Positions 35,228 to 44,882 are shown, counted from the stretch's first letter. The stretch is DNA of 64,000 nt from Sphaerisporangium krabiense (GCF_014200435.1 NZ_JACHBR010000001.1:2852001-2916000); one strand, 5' to 3'. Numbers and translations are program-made. The notes: generated by a model not told the origin, from the sequence alone.

Positions 35228-36493
35228 ATGTCCGATCCCACGCAGCAGACCCTCGACGCCCTGAACGGCACCGCGGTCCATCTGCGCCACGTCCGCAAGG
35301 CACGCGACGCCACCGACCGGGTCGGGCCGCGGCACTTCCTGCACGCCGGGCCGCCGCTCGAACTCGCCGCCGTCCCCGGGCCCATGCGCGGCGCGATCAT
35401 CGCGGGCCTGCTGCTGGAGCGCGAGGCCGGCTCCGCCGCCGAGGCCGAGGCGATCATCGACCGTGGCGAGGTGAGCATCAGCCCGTGTCACGACGCCGGC
35501 GCGGTCGGCGCGATGGCCGGGATCATCACGCCGAACACCCCCGTCGTGGTCGCCGGGACCGCCGGCGGCGTCACGACGTTCTCGCCGCTGAACGAGGGCA
35601 TCGGCGGGGCCATGCGCTACGGGTCGTACGACGACGTGACGCTGGCCCGGCTGCGGTGGCTCGGCGACGTGCTCGCCCCGGCCCTGGACGAGGCCGTCCG
35701 GCGCTCCGACCCCCTCGACCTGCCCGCCCTGGTGGCCGAAGGGCTGCGGCGGGGCGACGACTGCCACAACCGGCTGGTCGCGACCACCGCGGCCCTGCTC
35801 GTGGCGCTCACCCCCGGCCTGCTGCGCACCCGCCTCGACCGCGAGGACCTCGCGAAGGTGGTCGCGTTCATCGCCGGCAACGGGCACTTCGCCCTGCCCT
35901 TCGCGATCTCGGCGGCCAAGGCCGTCACGCTGGCGGCGAGCGGCGTCCCCGGCAGCCCGGTCGTCACGGCCATGGCGAGCAACGGGCGGGAGTTCGGCAT
36001 CCGCGTCAGCGGGCTCGGCGACCGCTGGTTCACCGTGGCGGCGCCGGTCGGCGACCCGGTGCTGGTGGAGGGGGCCACGCTCGACGACGTCACGCCGACC
36101 ATGGGCGACTCGATGATCGCGGAGACGGCCGGGTTCGGCGCGTTCGCGATGACCGCGGCGCCCGCGATCATGTCCTTCGTCGGCGGCGACGCGGCGCGGG
36201 CCCACGAGATCACCCGGCGCATGCGGACCGTCTGCGCCGGGACCAGCGAGCGTTTCCTCATCCCCGGCGAGGACTTCCGCGGCACGCCGCTCGGCATCGA
36301 CGTGCACAAGGTGCGCGCCACCGGCGTCGAACCCGTCATCAACAACGGCCTCGCGCACCGCGAGCCGGGACGCGGCCGGGCCGGCGCGGGGATCACCCCG
36401 ATCCCGGTGGAGCCGTTCGCCGCGGCGAGCCGGGCGCTGGAGGAAGCCGGCCACGCCGGACGGGCCGCCGCCGTCGAGGGGGCGCACGCGTGA
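35228..36493 (+). CDS. DUF1116 protein (AllG/YlbE-like)
   Basis: A 421-aa cytosolic protein of the DUF1116 family, recognisable by the Gly-rich stretch TPNTPVVVAGTAGGVTTFSPLNEGIG, GNGHFALPFAISAAKA, SNGREFGIRVSG and the C-terminal GIDVHKVRATGVEPVINNGLAHREPG. The E. coli member YlbE (AllG) is a component of oxamate carbamoyltransferase in allantoin breakdown, with FdrA (AllF) and AllH. Neither partner is in this window, so the role here may differ. AGGAG lies 7 nt before the ATG at 35228, after a 140-nt gap. The amidase gene overlaps its stop. Confidence 0.85.
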   Translation: MSDPTQQTLDALNGTAVHLRHVRKARDATDRVGPRHFLHAGPPLELAAVPGPMRGAIIAGLLLEREAGSAAEAEAIIDRGEVSISPCHDAGAVGAMAGIITPNTPVVVAGTAGGVTTFSPLNEGIGGAMRYGSYDDVTLARLRWLGDVLAPALDEAVRRSDPLDLPALVAEGLRRGDDCHNRLVATTAALLVALTPGLLRTRLDREDLAKVVAFIAGNGHFALPFAISAAKAVTLAASGVPGSPVVTAMASNGREFGIRVSGLGDRWFTVAAPVGDPVLVEGATLDDVTPTMGDSMIAETAGFGAFAMTAAPAIMSFVGGDAARAHEITRRMRTVCAGTSERFLIPGEDFRGTPLGIDVHKVRATGVEPVINNGLAHREPGRGRAGAGITPIPVEPFAAASRALEEAGHAGRAAAVEGAHA

Positions 36494-38052
36494 GCGACGC
36501 CGGCATCCCCGCCTTCACGCCCGCCGATCTGGCCGCGGTCGCGGCCCGGTGGGGGCTCGACCCCGACCTGGTGGGCCGGCTCGGCCCCGCCCTGGACCGG
36601 ATGCGGGACACCTACGGCCGCGTGCGGACCCTGGCGACCGAGGGGCGGGCCCCCGAGCCGCCGCCCGTCGCGGTCACCCGGGTCCCGCGCGGCCCGGACA
36701 ACCCCCACGGCGCCTGGCTCTACCGGGTCGACGACCCCGGGCGGCACGGGACCGGGCCGCTCGCCGGGCGGACCGTGACCGTCAAGGAGTCGATCGCGGT
36801 GCGCGGGGTGCCGATGACCCTGGGCAGCCGCCTCATGGCCGATTTCGTCCCCGGCTCCGACTCGGCGGTCGTCGGCCGGCTCCGGGACGCCGGCGCGATC
36901 ATCGCCGGCACGTCGGTGTGCGAGGACCTGTGCTACTCCGGGTCCAGCTTCACCAGCGCGCACGGCCCCGTCGGCAACCCGTGGGACCCGCGCCGCGCGG
37001 CCGGGGGATCCTCCAGCGGCGCCGCCGTCCTGGTGGCCACCGGGCAGGCCGACTACGGCATCGGCACCGACCACGGCGGCTCGGTCCGCAACCCCGCGGC
37101 CTGGTGCGGCGTCTTCGGCCTCAAACCGACGTACGGCGTCGTCGAGTACGACGGCGCGATGCCGACCGAGCGCACGCTGGACCACATCGGCGTGCTCACC
37201 CGCACGGCCGCCGACCTCGTCCCCTTCCTGGAGGCCGCCGCCACGCCCCCCACGGCGCACGAGTCGTACGCCGACGGGTACGCCCGCGGGATCACCGGGC
37301 TGCGCGCTGGCGTCCTGGCCGAGGGATTCCGCTGGCCGGACCGCTCGGACCCGCGCGTGGACGGCGTGGTCGGCGAGTCCGCGTGGGCGCTGGAGCGGCT
37401 GGGGCTGACCGTGTCCGAGGTGTCGGTGCCGTTGCACCGGCACGGGAGGGACGTCCACCTGCCCATCTCGATCGAGGGCGGCCTCACCACCGTCTTCGAG
37501 TCCCGCCTCCAGGGCAACAACCACCTCGGGCCCTACCACCCGAACTTCGGGGAGGCCTTCGGCCGGGCGCTCGCCCGCAGTCCCGAGGACATCCCGGTCG
37601 GCGGGGTGCTGGCGCTGGTCGGCGCCACGCTGCTGCGGGACGCCACGCACGGCAAGGTCATGGCGTACGCGCAGCAGGTGCGGGCGCGGCTGCGCGCGCA
37701 GGTCGATCGCGCGCTGCGTGAGGTGGACCTGCTCGTCCTGCCGGCCGTCCCGATGCCGCCGCACCCGCTCCCGGCCGACCCGCGCGCGGCGGTGATCGAC
37801 ACCGATCTTCCCTTCGAGATGCACGACAACAACTGCGTGTTCAACCTCACCGGGCACCCCGCGCTCAGCGTCCCCTGCGGGTTCGTGGACGGGCTGCCGG
37901 TCGGCATGCTCCTGGTCGGACGGCCCGGCACGGACGCGCGCCTGGCCCGTGTCGCGGCCGAGTTCGAGGAACGCGTCTTCCGCTGCCCCCCACCGCCGCC
38001 GCCTCTTCCCGGGGCGCGGGACGAACTTCCCACCGTGAGGAGCGGACGATGA
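36490..38052 (+). CDS. Amidase signature family hydrolase
   Basis: A 520-aa amidase. The Ser-cisSer-Lys triad is visible as Lys99 (TVKESIAV), Ser174 (GGSSSGAA) and Ser198 (GTDHGGSVRNPA), and CGVFGLKPT follows. It cleaves a linear amide, releasing ammonia and a carboxylate. In this operon it would act after ring opening. The GTG overlaps the DUF1116 stop (GTGA) and the next start overlaps its own stop (ATGA). A histidine replaces the usual small or acidic residue just before the GGS motif, which may reflect an unusual substrate. Confidence 0.9.
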   Translation: MSDAGIPAFTPADLAAVAARWGLDPDLVGRLGPALDRMRDTYGRVRTLATEGRAPEPPPVAVTRVPRGPDNPHGAWLYRVDDPGRHGTGPLAGRTVTVKESIAVRGVPMTLGSRLMADFVPGSDSAVVGRLRDAGAIIAGTSVCEDLCYSGSSFTSAHGPVGNPWDPRRAAGGSSSGAAVLVATGQADYGIGTDHGGSVRNPAAWCGVFGLKPTYGVVEYDGAMPTERTLDHIGVLTRTAADLVPFLEAAATPPTAHESYADGYARGITGLRAGVLAEGFRWPDRSDPRVDGVVGESAWALERLGLTVSEVSVPLHRHGRDVHLPISIEGGLTTVFESRLQGNNHLGPYHPNFGEAFGRALARSPEDIPVGGVLALVGATLLRDATHGKVMAYAQQVRARLRAQVDRALREVDLLVLPAVPMPPHPLPADPRAAVIDTDLPFEMHDNNCVFNLTGHPALSVPCGFVDGLPVGMLLVGRPGTDARLARVAAEFEERVFRCPPPPPPLPGARDELPTVRSGR

Positions 38053-38444
38053 CCGCGCTGAACTTCTTCGGCGAGCCGCTCGAGCCGTGCGGCTTCGACC
38101 CGATCACCGGATACCGCCGGGACGGCTACTGCCACACCGGCCCGGACAACCCCAAGGGGCACACCGTCTGCGCGATCGTCGACGAAGGCTTCATCGCCTT
38201 CCAGACCACGGTCGGCAACGACATCGCGACGCCCCGGCCCGACCTCGCCTTCCCCGGGCTGAAGCCCGGCGACCACTGGTGCGTCATCGCGTCGAAGTGG
38301 TACGAGGCGTACCTGGCCGGCCGCGCCTGCCCGGTGAACCTCGCGGCGACCAACATCCGGGCGCTGGAGGTGATCCCGCGCGAGGCGCTCATGGAGTACG
38401 GGGTGGACCTTCGCGCGGGCGACGGCGGGGACACCTCGCGGTGA
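38049..38444 (+). CDS. DUF2237 family protein
   Basis: A 131-aa protein of the DUF2237 family: NFFGEPLEPCGFDPITGYRRDGYC, then HTVCAIVDEGFIAF, GNDIATPRPDLAFPGLKPGDHWCVIASKWYEA and VNLAATNIRALEV. The function is not established. The conserved cysteines and a compact sheet suggest a small binding or catalytic domain. It is coupled on both sides by 4-nt overlaps (amidase and MFS genes), so it belongs to the same pathway. Confidence 0.85.
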   Translation: MTALNFFGEPLEPCGFDPITGYRRDGYCHTGPDNPKGHTVCAIVDEGFIAFQTTVGNDIATPRPDLAFPGLKPGDHWCVIASKWYEAYLAGRACPVNLAATNIRALEVIPREALMEYGVDLRAGDGGDTSR

Positions 38445-39712
38445 GCCGCTGGGACGCGCTGCGCGCCTACTCGGCGCTGCCCGCCACCACCGGTCCCTGG
38501 TTCCTGGCGGTCACGCTGATCGGCCGCGTCCCCGCGAGCATGGGCCAGCTCGGCGCGCTGCTGCTGGTCAGCGGGGCCACGGGGTCCCTCGCGCTCGGCG
38601 GCGCCACGGCCTCCGCCTTCGCCGTGGGGCAGGCGGCCGGCGGCCCGCTCGTCGGGCGGGCGGCGGACCGCTACGGGCACCGGCCGGCCGGGCTGGCCGC
38701 GGCGCTGCTGCACACGGCGGCCCTCGTCCTGCTGGTGGTGTGCGTCGAGCGGGACGCGCCCACGGGGGCGGCGCTGCTGGCGGCCGTGGTCGCGGGCTTC
38801 TCGGTGCCGCAGGTCGGCCCGCTGTCCCGGGCCCGCTGGACCGCGCTGGCCCACCACGGACGGCTGCCCATGGCGCGTTTCCCTGCGGCGATGAGCTTCG
38901 AGGGGACCGGCGACGAGTTCGCGTTCGTCCTCGGGCCCGCGCTGGTCGGCGTCATCGCGACGGCGACCTCGCCCCCGGCGGCGGTGCTGGTGGCCGCCGG
39001 GCTCACCGTCACGATGTGCGTGGCGTTCGCCCTGCATCCCACGGCCGCCGCCGTCACCCGGGGCCAGGGCAGGGGCGCGGACGCCGCGGCCCCGGTGCTG
39101 CGCGTCCCGGTGTTCCTGCTCGCCGCCGGGCTGACCGGCCTCGGGTGCTACTTCGGCGCGGTGCAGGCCGGCGTCACGTGGCGCGCGGTCGACGCCGGGG
39201 CCGACGGGGCGGCCGGGCTGATCTACGCGGTGCTCGGGCTGAGCAGCGCACTCGCCGGGGTGCTCGTCCCGATGCTGCCCGCGTCCTTCCCGCTCGCCCG
39301 CCGGCTCCAGGTGGGCTTCGTGCTGCTGGCCGTCCTCACCCTGCCCCTCGCGATCGTCGGCGGGTTCCAGGTCGGCGGGCTGTGGCCGCTGGGGCTGCTG
39401 ATCGTGCTGCCCGGCGTCACCATCGCGCCGATCCTCGTCACGGCGTACACCCAGGCCGAGATGACGGTGCCGGTGGCGAAGATCTCGTGGGTCATGACCG
39501 TGCTCACCTCCGCCGTCGTCGTCGGCTACGCGATCGGCGCCTTTCTGTCGGGCACGCTCGCCGACCGGTACGGCCCCCTTTCGGCCTTCCTGCTCGCGCT
39601 CGGCGCGGCCGGTGTGGGCATCGCGGCCAGTGGCCTCGGGCGGCGGCGGCTGGCGGCCCTGCGCCCGGGCGGAACACCACACCACGAGCGGAATCCTGCG
39701 GAAATTTCCTGA
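38441..39712 (+). CDS. MFS transporter
   Basis: A 423-aa carrier with 12 predicted membrane segments. The central motif-A-like loop is GRAADRYGHRPAGLAAAL and its partial repeat is GTLADRYGPLSAF in the second half. It is the last gene of the catabolic operon, joined by a GTGA overlap. With an NCS2 importer already present, it could export an end product or toxic intermediate, or take up a related substrate; the direction cannot be told from sequence. Confidence 0.88.
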   Translation: MSRWDALRAYSALPATTGPWFLAVTLIGRVPASMGQLGALLLVSGATGSLALGGATASAFAVGQAAGGPLVGRAADRYGHRPAGLAAALLHTAALVLLVVCVERDAPTGAALLAAVVAGFSVPQVGPLSRARWTALAHHGRLPMARFPAAMSFEGTGDEFAFVLGPALVGVIATATSPPAAVLVAAGLTVTMCVAFALHPTAAAVTRGQGRGADAAAPVLRVPVFLLAAGLTGLGCYFGAVQAGVTWRAVDAGADGAAGLIYAVLGLSSALAGVLVPMLPASFPLARRLQVGFVLLAVLTLPLAIVGGFQVGGLWPLGLLIVLPGVTIAPILVTAYTQAEMTVPVAKISWVMTVLTSAVVVGYAIGAFLSGTLADRYGPLSAFLLALGAAGVGIAASGLGRRRLAALRPGGTPHHERNPAEIS

Positions 39713-39750
39713 TCTTTCGTGATAGGACGGCCCAAGGGAATTTCGGTTCG

Positions 39751-39770
39751 GCCGGGCGCTTCGCGCCGGC
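39751..39770 (+). terminator. Weak hairpin downstream of the MFS gene
   Basis: GCCGGGCGC and GCGCCGGC pair around a TTC loop with one bulged G, 39 nt after the MFS stop. There is no T tract. It may terminate the long plus-strand operon before the separate peptidase gene. Confidence 0.35.
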
Positions 39771-39872
39771 ACGCCCGTGGCGGCCGCTTGTCGCGCCGCC
39801 GGTCACGGGGCCGTCGACGGGGATGTTCCGACGGGTGCCGCGGGAGGGCCGGCCGACGACGATCGGAGCGAC

Positions 39873-41450
39873 GTGCGACCTAAGTACTCCCTGCTCGCGG
39901 CCGTTTTAGTCTCGGTGGTGGCGCTGTCACCCGCCACCACCGCCGCGAGCGCGGACACCCGTGACGAGGCGCCGGGGGGCGCGGGGAAGGGCCGGATCAC
40001 CTGGGCGCCCTGCGAGGAGGAGCCCGCCGCCGAATGCGGCACGCTGGCCGTCCCCATCGACTGGTCCCGGCCGAACGGGCCGACCGTCGACCTCGCCCTC
40101 GCCCGCCGCAAGGCCACCGATCCCGCCGCGCGGATCGGATCCCTGCTGATCAACCCCGGAGGCCCCGGCGGGTCCGGTGTCGAGTTCGCCTACTCCGCGC
40201 CGGGCTACTTCACCGAGGAGATCCAGCGGCGGTTCGACCTCGTCGGGTTCGACCCCCGGGGCGTGGCGCGCAGCCACCCGGTCGTCTGCTCGGCGTCGGT
40301 GTACAACCAGATGCCGTACGCGATCATGAAGAGCCAGGCGGACTTCGACAGGTGGACCGCCTACGCCAAGAGGCTGCGCCAGGACTGCCGGGCCCGCACC
40401 GGCCCGCTGTACGACCACGTCGACTCGGTCGACGTCGCCCGCGACATGGACGCGATCCGGGCCGCGCTCGGCGAGGAGAAGCTCACCTACTACGGCGTCT
40501 CCTACGGCACGCTGATCGGGCAGATGTACGCCGAGCTGTTCCCGCACCGCGTCCGGGCCCTGGCCCTGGACAGCAACATGGACCACAGCCTCGGCGTGAA
40601 GGCGTTCCTCGACACCGAGGCGGCCGCCGTCGAGGACTCCTTCGACGAGTTCGCCGGCTGGTGCGACCAGGAGCCGAACTGTGCCTTGCACGGCCAGGAC
40701 GTGCGGGTGGTGTGGGAGCGGCTGCTGGCCAAGGCGCGCGAGGGCGAGCTGTACTACCCGGGGGTCCCGGACCGTCCGATGACCGAGGTGCAGGTCCTGT
40801 GGCAGGGCGTGCTCGGCACCGAGGGGCCCGCCTGGCAGCTGTTGAGCGAGATGCTGCGCTACCTGGACGGCGGGCCGCCGTCGTCGTGGCTGCCTCCGCT
40901 GCCCGGCCGGGGGCCGGTGGAGGGGGACGTCGCCCAGCTTCCCACCGCGGTCCTGTGCGAGGACTACGACCTGCGGGTGCGGAACTACAAGGAGTACGCC
41001 GCGCTGCTCCGGAGCAACGCGCGCGTGGCCCCCGACATGCGCCTGAACCCGATGCCGATCGAGGACCTGCCCGTCTGCCTCGGCCACCCGACGAGCAACC
41101 CTCAGCACCGTACGCGCTACACGGGCAGCGCTCCGCTGCTGCTCGGCACCTCCATCCACGACCCTTCCACGCCGTACGCCTGGACCGCCGATGTGGCCCG
41201 CCAGCTCGGGCCCAAGGCGAGGCTGCTCACCTACGAGGGCTGGGGTCACCGCATCTACGGCAAGGAGGAGTGCGCCACGGTGCCCATCGACGACTACCTG
41301 ATCTCGCTGACCCTGCCCCCGCGCGGCTTCCGTTGTCCCGTGGGCGGCGGATCCGAGCCCGGGCTGAAGCGGCGGTCCGAGGTGTGGCCGACGGACGGGC
41401 TCCCGTGGGCCGCCGTGCCGCGGCCGGTCGTGTCGCGAACGTCCGGCTGA
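39873..41450 (+). CDS. Secreted S33 family peptidase / TAP-like alpha-beta hydrolase
   Basis: A 525-aa exported hydrolase. The signal peptide covers about residues 1-27 (LLAAVLVSVVALSPATTAASA). The hydrolase core has NPGGPGGSG (oxyanion loop, about 94-102), nucleophile Ser210 in YGVSYGT, the acid in SIHDPSTPY and the histidine in GWGHRIYG. The C-terminal third is the TAP-like region with paired cysteines. Relatives are tripeptidyl aminopeptidases of Streptomyces that trim peptides outside the cell. The GTG at 39873 has GGAG 4 nt upstream and fits the signal peptide. It stands alone between two operons. Confidence 0.88.
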   Translation: MRPKYSLLAAVLVSVVALSPATTAASADTRDEAPGGAGKGRITWAPCEEEPAAECGTLAVPIDWSRPNGPTVDLALARRKATDPAARIGSLLINPGGPGGSGVEFAYSAPGYFTEEIQRRFDLVGFDPRGVARSHPVVCSASVYNQMPYAIMKSQADFDRWTAYAKRLRQDCRARTGPLYDHVDSVDVARDMDAIRAALGEEKLTYYGVSYGTLIGQMYAELFPHRVRALALDSNMDHSLGVKAFLDTEAAAVEDSFDEFAGWCDQEPNCALHGQDVRVVWERLLAKAREGELYYPGVPDRPMTEVQVLWQGVLGTEGPAWQLLSEMLRYLDGGPPSSWLPPLPGRGPVEGDVAQLPTAVLCEDYDLRVRNYKEYAALLRSNARVAPDMRLNPMPIEDLPVCLGHPTSNPQHRTRYTGSAPLLLGTSIHDPSTPYAWTADVARQLGPKARLLTYEGWGHRIYGKEECATVPIDDYLISLTLPPRGFRCPVGGGSEPGLKRRSEVWPTDGLPWAAVPRPVVSRTSG

Positions 41451-41480
41451 CGCCGAGCGGACGGCCCGCATGCGCCCGCG

Positions 41481-44400
41481 TCAGGGACCGGCGACGCGGC
41501 GCATGCGGCGCCGGACCGCGGCGAGCGCCCCGAGGGCCTCCTCCCGCCAGTGCGGCGAGCCGATCCGCCCCGCGACGTCGGCGGCCGTCGCGTAGTGGTC
41601 CGCGGCGCGGGCGGGATCGCGCAGGAACTCCGCCAGCCGGCCGAGCGTGAGCCCCGCGGGGCCGAGCGTTATCGAGGAGGTGTGCAGGCCGATCATGTCC
41701 TCCCGGGCGGGGAGGAGCAGGCGGTGGCACTCCTCGGCGACCTCGCGGGAGCCGAGGGCCATCGCGTTGCCCGCGCGCAGCGCCAGGTTGATCCTCAGGA
41801 AGATGTCCCGCCTCGGCCAGCGGCGCGCCGGCCAGGCGGCCCGGGCCTCGTCCAGGCGCCCGGCGGCGACCAGCGCGCTGACGTGGAACTCGTCGATCGC
41901 CCCCGGCACGCGGTCGCGGATGGCGGCCAACTCGGCCACCGACTCGTGGGCACGGCCGCACGCCAGGCGTACCGCCAGCCTGGACATGCTCGCGAAGACG
42001 GCGGCGTTCGGGCTTCCGGCCTCGCCCATCCGGTCGCCGAGGGCCGTGTAGGCCGCCTCGGCCCGCTCGAACTCGCCGTCCAGCAGGAGGCGCAGGGCGT
42101 CGAGGTAGGCGATGGCGACCAGCGCGAGGCCGAGCTGGCCGCTCGTCGAGTATTCGACGGCTCGCGCGGCGTGCCGCTGGGCCGTGGCCCAGTCGTTGCG
42201 CCCGAGCGCGACGTTGCACAGCATGTAGTGGCCGAGCGTCTGATAGCCGAGCAGGCCGCCGCGCGCGGAGGTCTCCAGCAGCTCGTGCCCGAGCGCCTCC
42301 AGCTCGTCCGCGCGGCCGGGCACGAACGCCACCCAGTAGCGGGCGTTGAGCGCCAGGCACAGCAGCCGGGGGTCGCCGATCTCGCGGGCGATCTCGACGG
42401 CCTCGGCGCTCGCGCCGTCCGTCACCTCGTCGTCGTGGCCCACCAGTTCCTGGGCCATCGCGGCGAGCAGCCGGCAGCGCGGCTCGCCCGTCGCGGCGGG
42501 CAGGCAGCTTCTGATCGATTCCACCAGGTCGGCGTCGAACCCGAAGTCGGACTGCGAGATCCAGATCACGGGCGCGTCGTTGGCCACCGCGGCGCGGGCG
42601 ATCGCCGCGGGGTCGCCGAGCGACCGGGCGAGCGCCAGCGCCCGCCGGCGGCCGGCCGCCGCCCGCACGAGGTCGCCCGCGCTCGCCTGCGCGGAGACCA
42701 GGCGGCACAGCAGGTCCAGCCGGGCGCCGTCCGCGGGCTCCGCGCCGAGTTCGAGGGCGCCGAGGGCGTTCTCCAGCAGGGTCGCCGCTTCCTTGTGCGC
42801 GTAGACGGCCGAAGCCTGGGCCGCGGCCCGCCGTGCGTACCGCGCGGCCTCGGCCGCCGTGGCCGGCGTGGCGGCGGCCAGCGCGTGGTAGCCGAGCGCG
42901 CCGAGGTCGCCCGGCCGCACCCGTTCCAGCGCGGTGAGGACCTTGGCGTGCAGTCTGGTGCGGCGCAGCCGGGGGATGTCCTCGTAAAGGGTCTCGCGGA
43001 CCAGGACGTGCGTGAAGCGGACCCGGCCGGGGCTCGGCTCGGTGAGCAGCCCGGCGACCACGCCCGCCTCCAGGCCGTCGAGCACGGCCTCCTCGTCGGC
43101 GTCCTCGACGGCGATCAGCACGTCGGCGTCGGCGTCCCTGCCCATGACGGCGGCGTTGCGCAGGGTCGTGCGCGCCGCCGCGGGCAGGCGGGCGATCCTC
43201 CTGCGGATGAGATCGCGCACGCCGGGGGGCAGCGAGTGGGCGGCCGAGGTTCCTTCGGTCGCGAGCAGCCGGGCGGTCTCGGCCACGAACAGCGGATTGC
43301 CACCGGTCCGCTCGGTGACCGTACGGACGGTCCGGGCGTCGGCCGCGACGCCGGACCGTTCCAGCAGCAGGCGGCGGACCTCGTCCTCGCCGAGCCCGTG
43401 CAGGGCCACGTTCTCCGCCGTCTGGACGGCCAGGGCGGCCCGCGCCGCCACCAGGTCCTCGCCGTCCTCGGACGGCCGGTGCGTCAGGACCACCAGAACC
43501 GGGGTGTTCGCCAGCCGGGCGGCCAGGTGCCGCAGCAACTGGAGGGTCGCGTCGTCGGCGCGGTGCACGTCCTCCAGCACGAGCAGCAGCGGCCCCGGCA
43601 CGTTCTCCAGGTAGTCGCCCACCGCCTGGGCCAGCCAGAACTGGCCCACCTGTGCGGCGTCCTCCCTCAGCAGCGGCGTGAGCCGTGCCTCGGTCCCGGG
43701 GTCCGGGGGGCGGACGGCGAACAGGGCGCGCAGCACCTCGCTCCACGCCCACGCGGGCGGCACCCCGCCGAGCGTCTCCGGGCACCGGCCGACCGCGACC
43801 TGCCAGCCCTCGCCGTTCAGCCGCCGCAGCAGGGCCTCGGCCAGCGTGCTCTTGCCCGCGCCCGGATCCCCGCCGAGCCATGCCACCCGGAAACCGCGCC
43901 CGGCCTGCTCGGCGGCGGAGACCAGCCGGGCCAGCTCCGCCGTCCTGCCGATCATCCGGAACGGCGCGGCCGGGGGCGCGGTGGGACGGATCGGCACGGC
44001 GATCCGGGGCACCTCAAGGGCGTCGCTGTGCGCGAGGATGTCGGCTTCGAGGGTTCTCAGGGCCGGGCCCGGGTCCACGCCCAGCTCGTCGGCGAGGGTG
44101 GCCCGGGTCCTGCGCAGCGCCGCCAGGGCGTCGGCCTGCCGCCCGGAGCGGTAGTAGGCGAGGGCGAGCAGCCGTACCGCGTTCTCGCGCAGGGGATGGG
44201 CGGCGACCTGGCGTTCCAGCTCGGGCACGACCTCGGCGTGGGAGCCGAGCGCGAGTCCGGCCTCCGCGCGGCACTCGGCCGCGATGATCTTCAGCTCGCG
44301 GAGCCGCGACGCCTCGGGGGCGGCCCACTCCTCGTCGGCGAACTCGGCGAAGGCGGGTCCCCTCCACAGCGACAGGGCCTCGTCGATGACCCGCACGGCC

Positions 44401-44777
44401 CTGGCCGGGTCTCCCCCGTTGAGCGCCGCGACCGCCGCGTCCACGAGAGTGGGGAACCGCCAGGCGTCGACGCGGTCGGCGTCGAGCCGCAGCAGGTACC
44501 CGGGCGGGGCGCTCACCAGGACGGTGGCCGGGGTCCGCGGCGCCCGGCCCGGCTCCAGGACGCGGCGGAGGTTGGAGATGTAGACCTGGAGCGCGGCCAG
44601 CGCCTTCGGCGGGGGCTGGCCCTGCCACAGGTCGTCGATGAACCGGTCCGTCGAGACCACGTGCCCGCCGGCACAGACCAGTCTCGCGATCACCGCCCGC
44701 TGCAGCGGCGAGCCCAGTTCGACCGGACGGCCCTCGACCTCGGCGTGGAACTGCCCGAGAACCCGCAAATGCACCAT
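41481..44777 (-). CDS. BTAD-domain (SARP-type) transcriptional regulator with AAA ATPase
   Basis: A 1098-aa regulator. It has an OmpR-like winged helix at 1-95 (VHLRVLGQFHAEVEGRPVELG ... APPGYLLRL) and a BTAD domain at about 100-250. An ATPase follows with Walker A GDPGAGKST at 303-311 and Walker B-like LLLVLEDVHRAD, then a long helical TPR-like tail. No LuxR domain closes it, so it is a large SARP rather than a LAL regulator. Such proteins activate secondary metabolite or secretion genes by binding direct repeats near promoters. The neighbours are a secreted protein gene upstream and an exopeptidase downstream. The ATG at 44777 fits the conserved N-terminus. Confidence 0.9.
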   Translation of the reverse strand: MVHLRVLGQFHAEVEGRPVELGSPLQRAVIARLVCAGGHVVSTDRFIDDLWQGQPPPKALAALQVYISNLRRVLEPGRAPRTPATVLVSAPPGYLLRLDADRVDAWRFPTLVDAAVAALNGGDPARAVRVIDEALSLWRGPAFAEFADEEWAAPEASRLRELKIIAAECRAEAGLALGSHAEVVPELERQVAAHPLRENAVRLLALAYYRSGRQADALAALRRTRATLADELGVDPGPALRTLEADILAHSDALEVPRIAVPIRPTAPPAAPFRMIGRTAELARLVSAAEQAGRGFRVAWLGGDPGAGKSTLAEALLRRLNGEGWQVAVGRCPETLGGVPPAWAWSEVLRALFAVRPPDPGTEARLTPLLREDAAQVGQFWLAQAVGDYLENVPGPLLLVLEDVHRADDATLQLLRHLAARLANTPVLVVLTHRPSEDGEDLVAARAALAVQTAENVALHGLGEDEVRRLLLERSGVAADARTVRTVTERTGGNPLFVAETARLLATEGTSAAHSLPPGVRDLIRRRIARLPAAARTTLRNAAVMGRDADADVLIAVEDADEEAVLDGLEAGVVAGLLTEPSPGRVRFTHVLVRETLYEDIPRLRRTRLHAKVLTALERVRPGDLGALGYHALAAATPATAAEAARYARRAAAQASAVYAHKEAATLLENALGALELGAEPADGARLDLLCRLVSAQASAGDLVRAAAGRRRALALARSLGDPAAIARAAVANDAPVIWISQSDFGFDADLVESIRSCLPAATGEPRCRLLAAMAQELVGHDDEVTDGASAEAVEIAREIGDPRLLCLALNARYWVAFVPGRADELEALGHELLETSARGGLLGYQTLGHYMLCNVALGRNDWATAQRHAARAVEYSTSGQLGLALVAIAYLDALRLLLDGEFERAEAAYTALGDRMGEAGSPNAAVFASMSRLAVRLACGRAHESVAELAAIRDRVPGAIDEFHVSALVAAGRLDEARAAWPARRWPRRDIFLRINLALRAGNAMALGSREVAEECHRLLLPAREDMIGLHTSSITLGPAGLTLGRLAEFLRDPARAADHYATAADVAGRIGSPHWREEALGALAAVRRRMRRVAGP

Positions 44778-44882
44778 TTCCCGAGAAGCATAGAGTTCAC
44801 CGCTCTCATCGGTACATAGGGGAGGGAGTCCTCGAGCGCCGCCGCCGAGCCGTCCAGGACGTGGCCTACGGCCTGAGCCGGG

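Noticed and set aside
41550-44819. 1089-codon plus-strand frame opposite the BTAD regulator
   Set aside because: It is fully antisense to a gene with clear winged-helix, BTAD and Walker motifs; the composition is that of a shadow.
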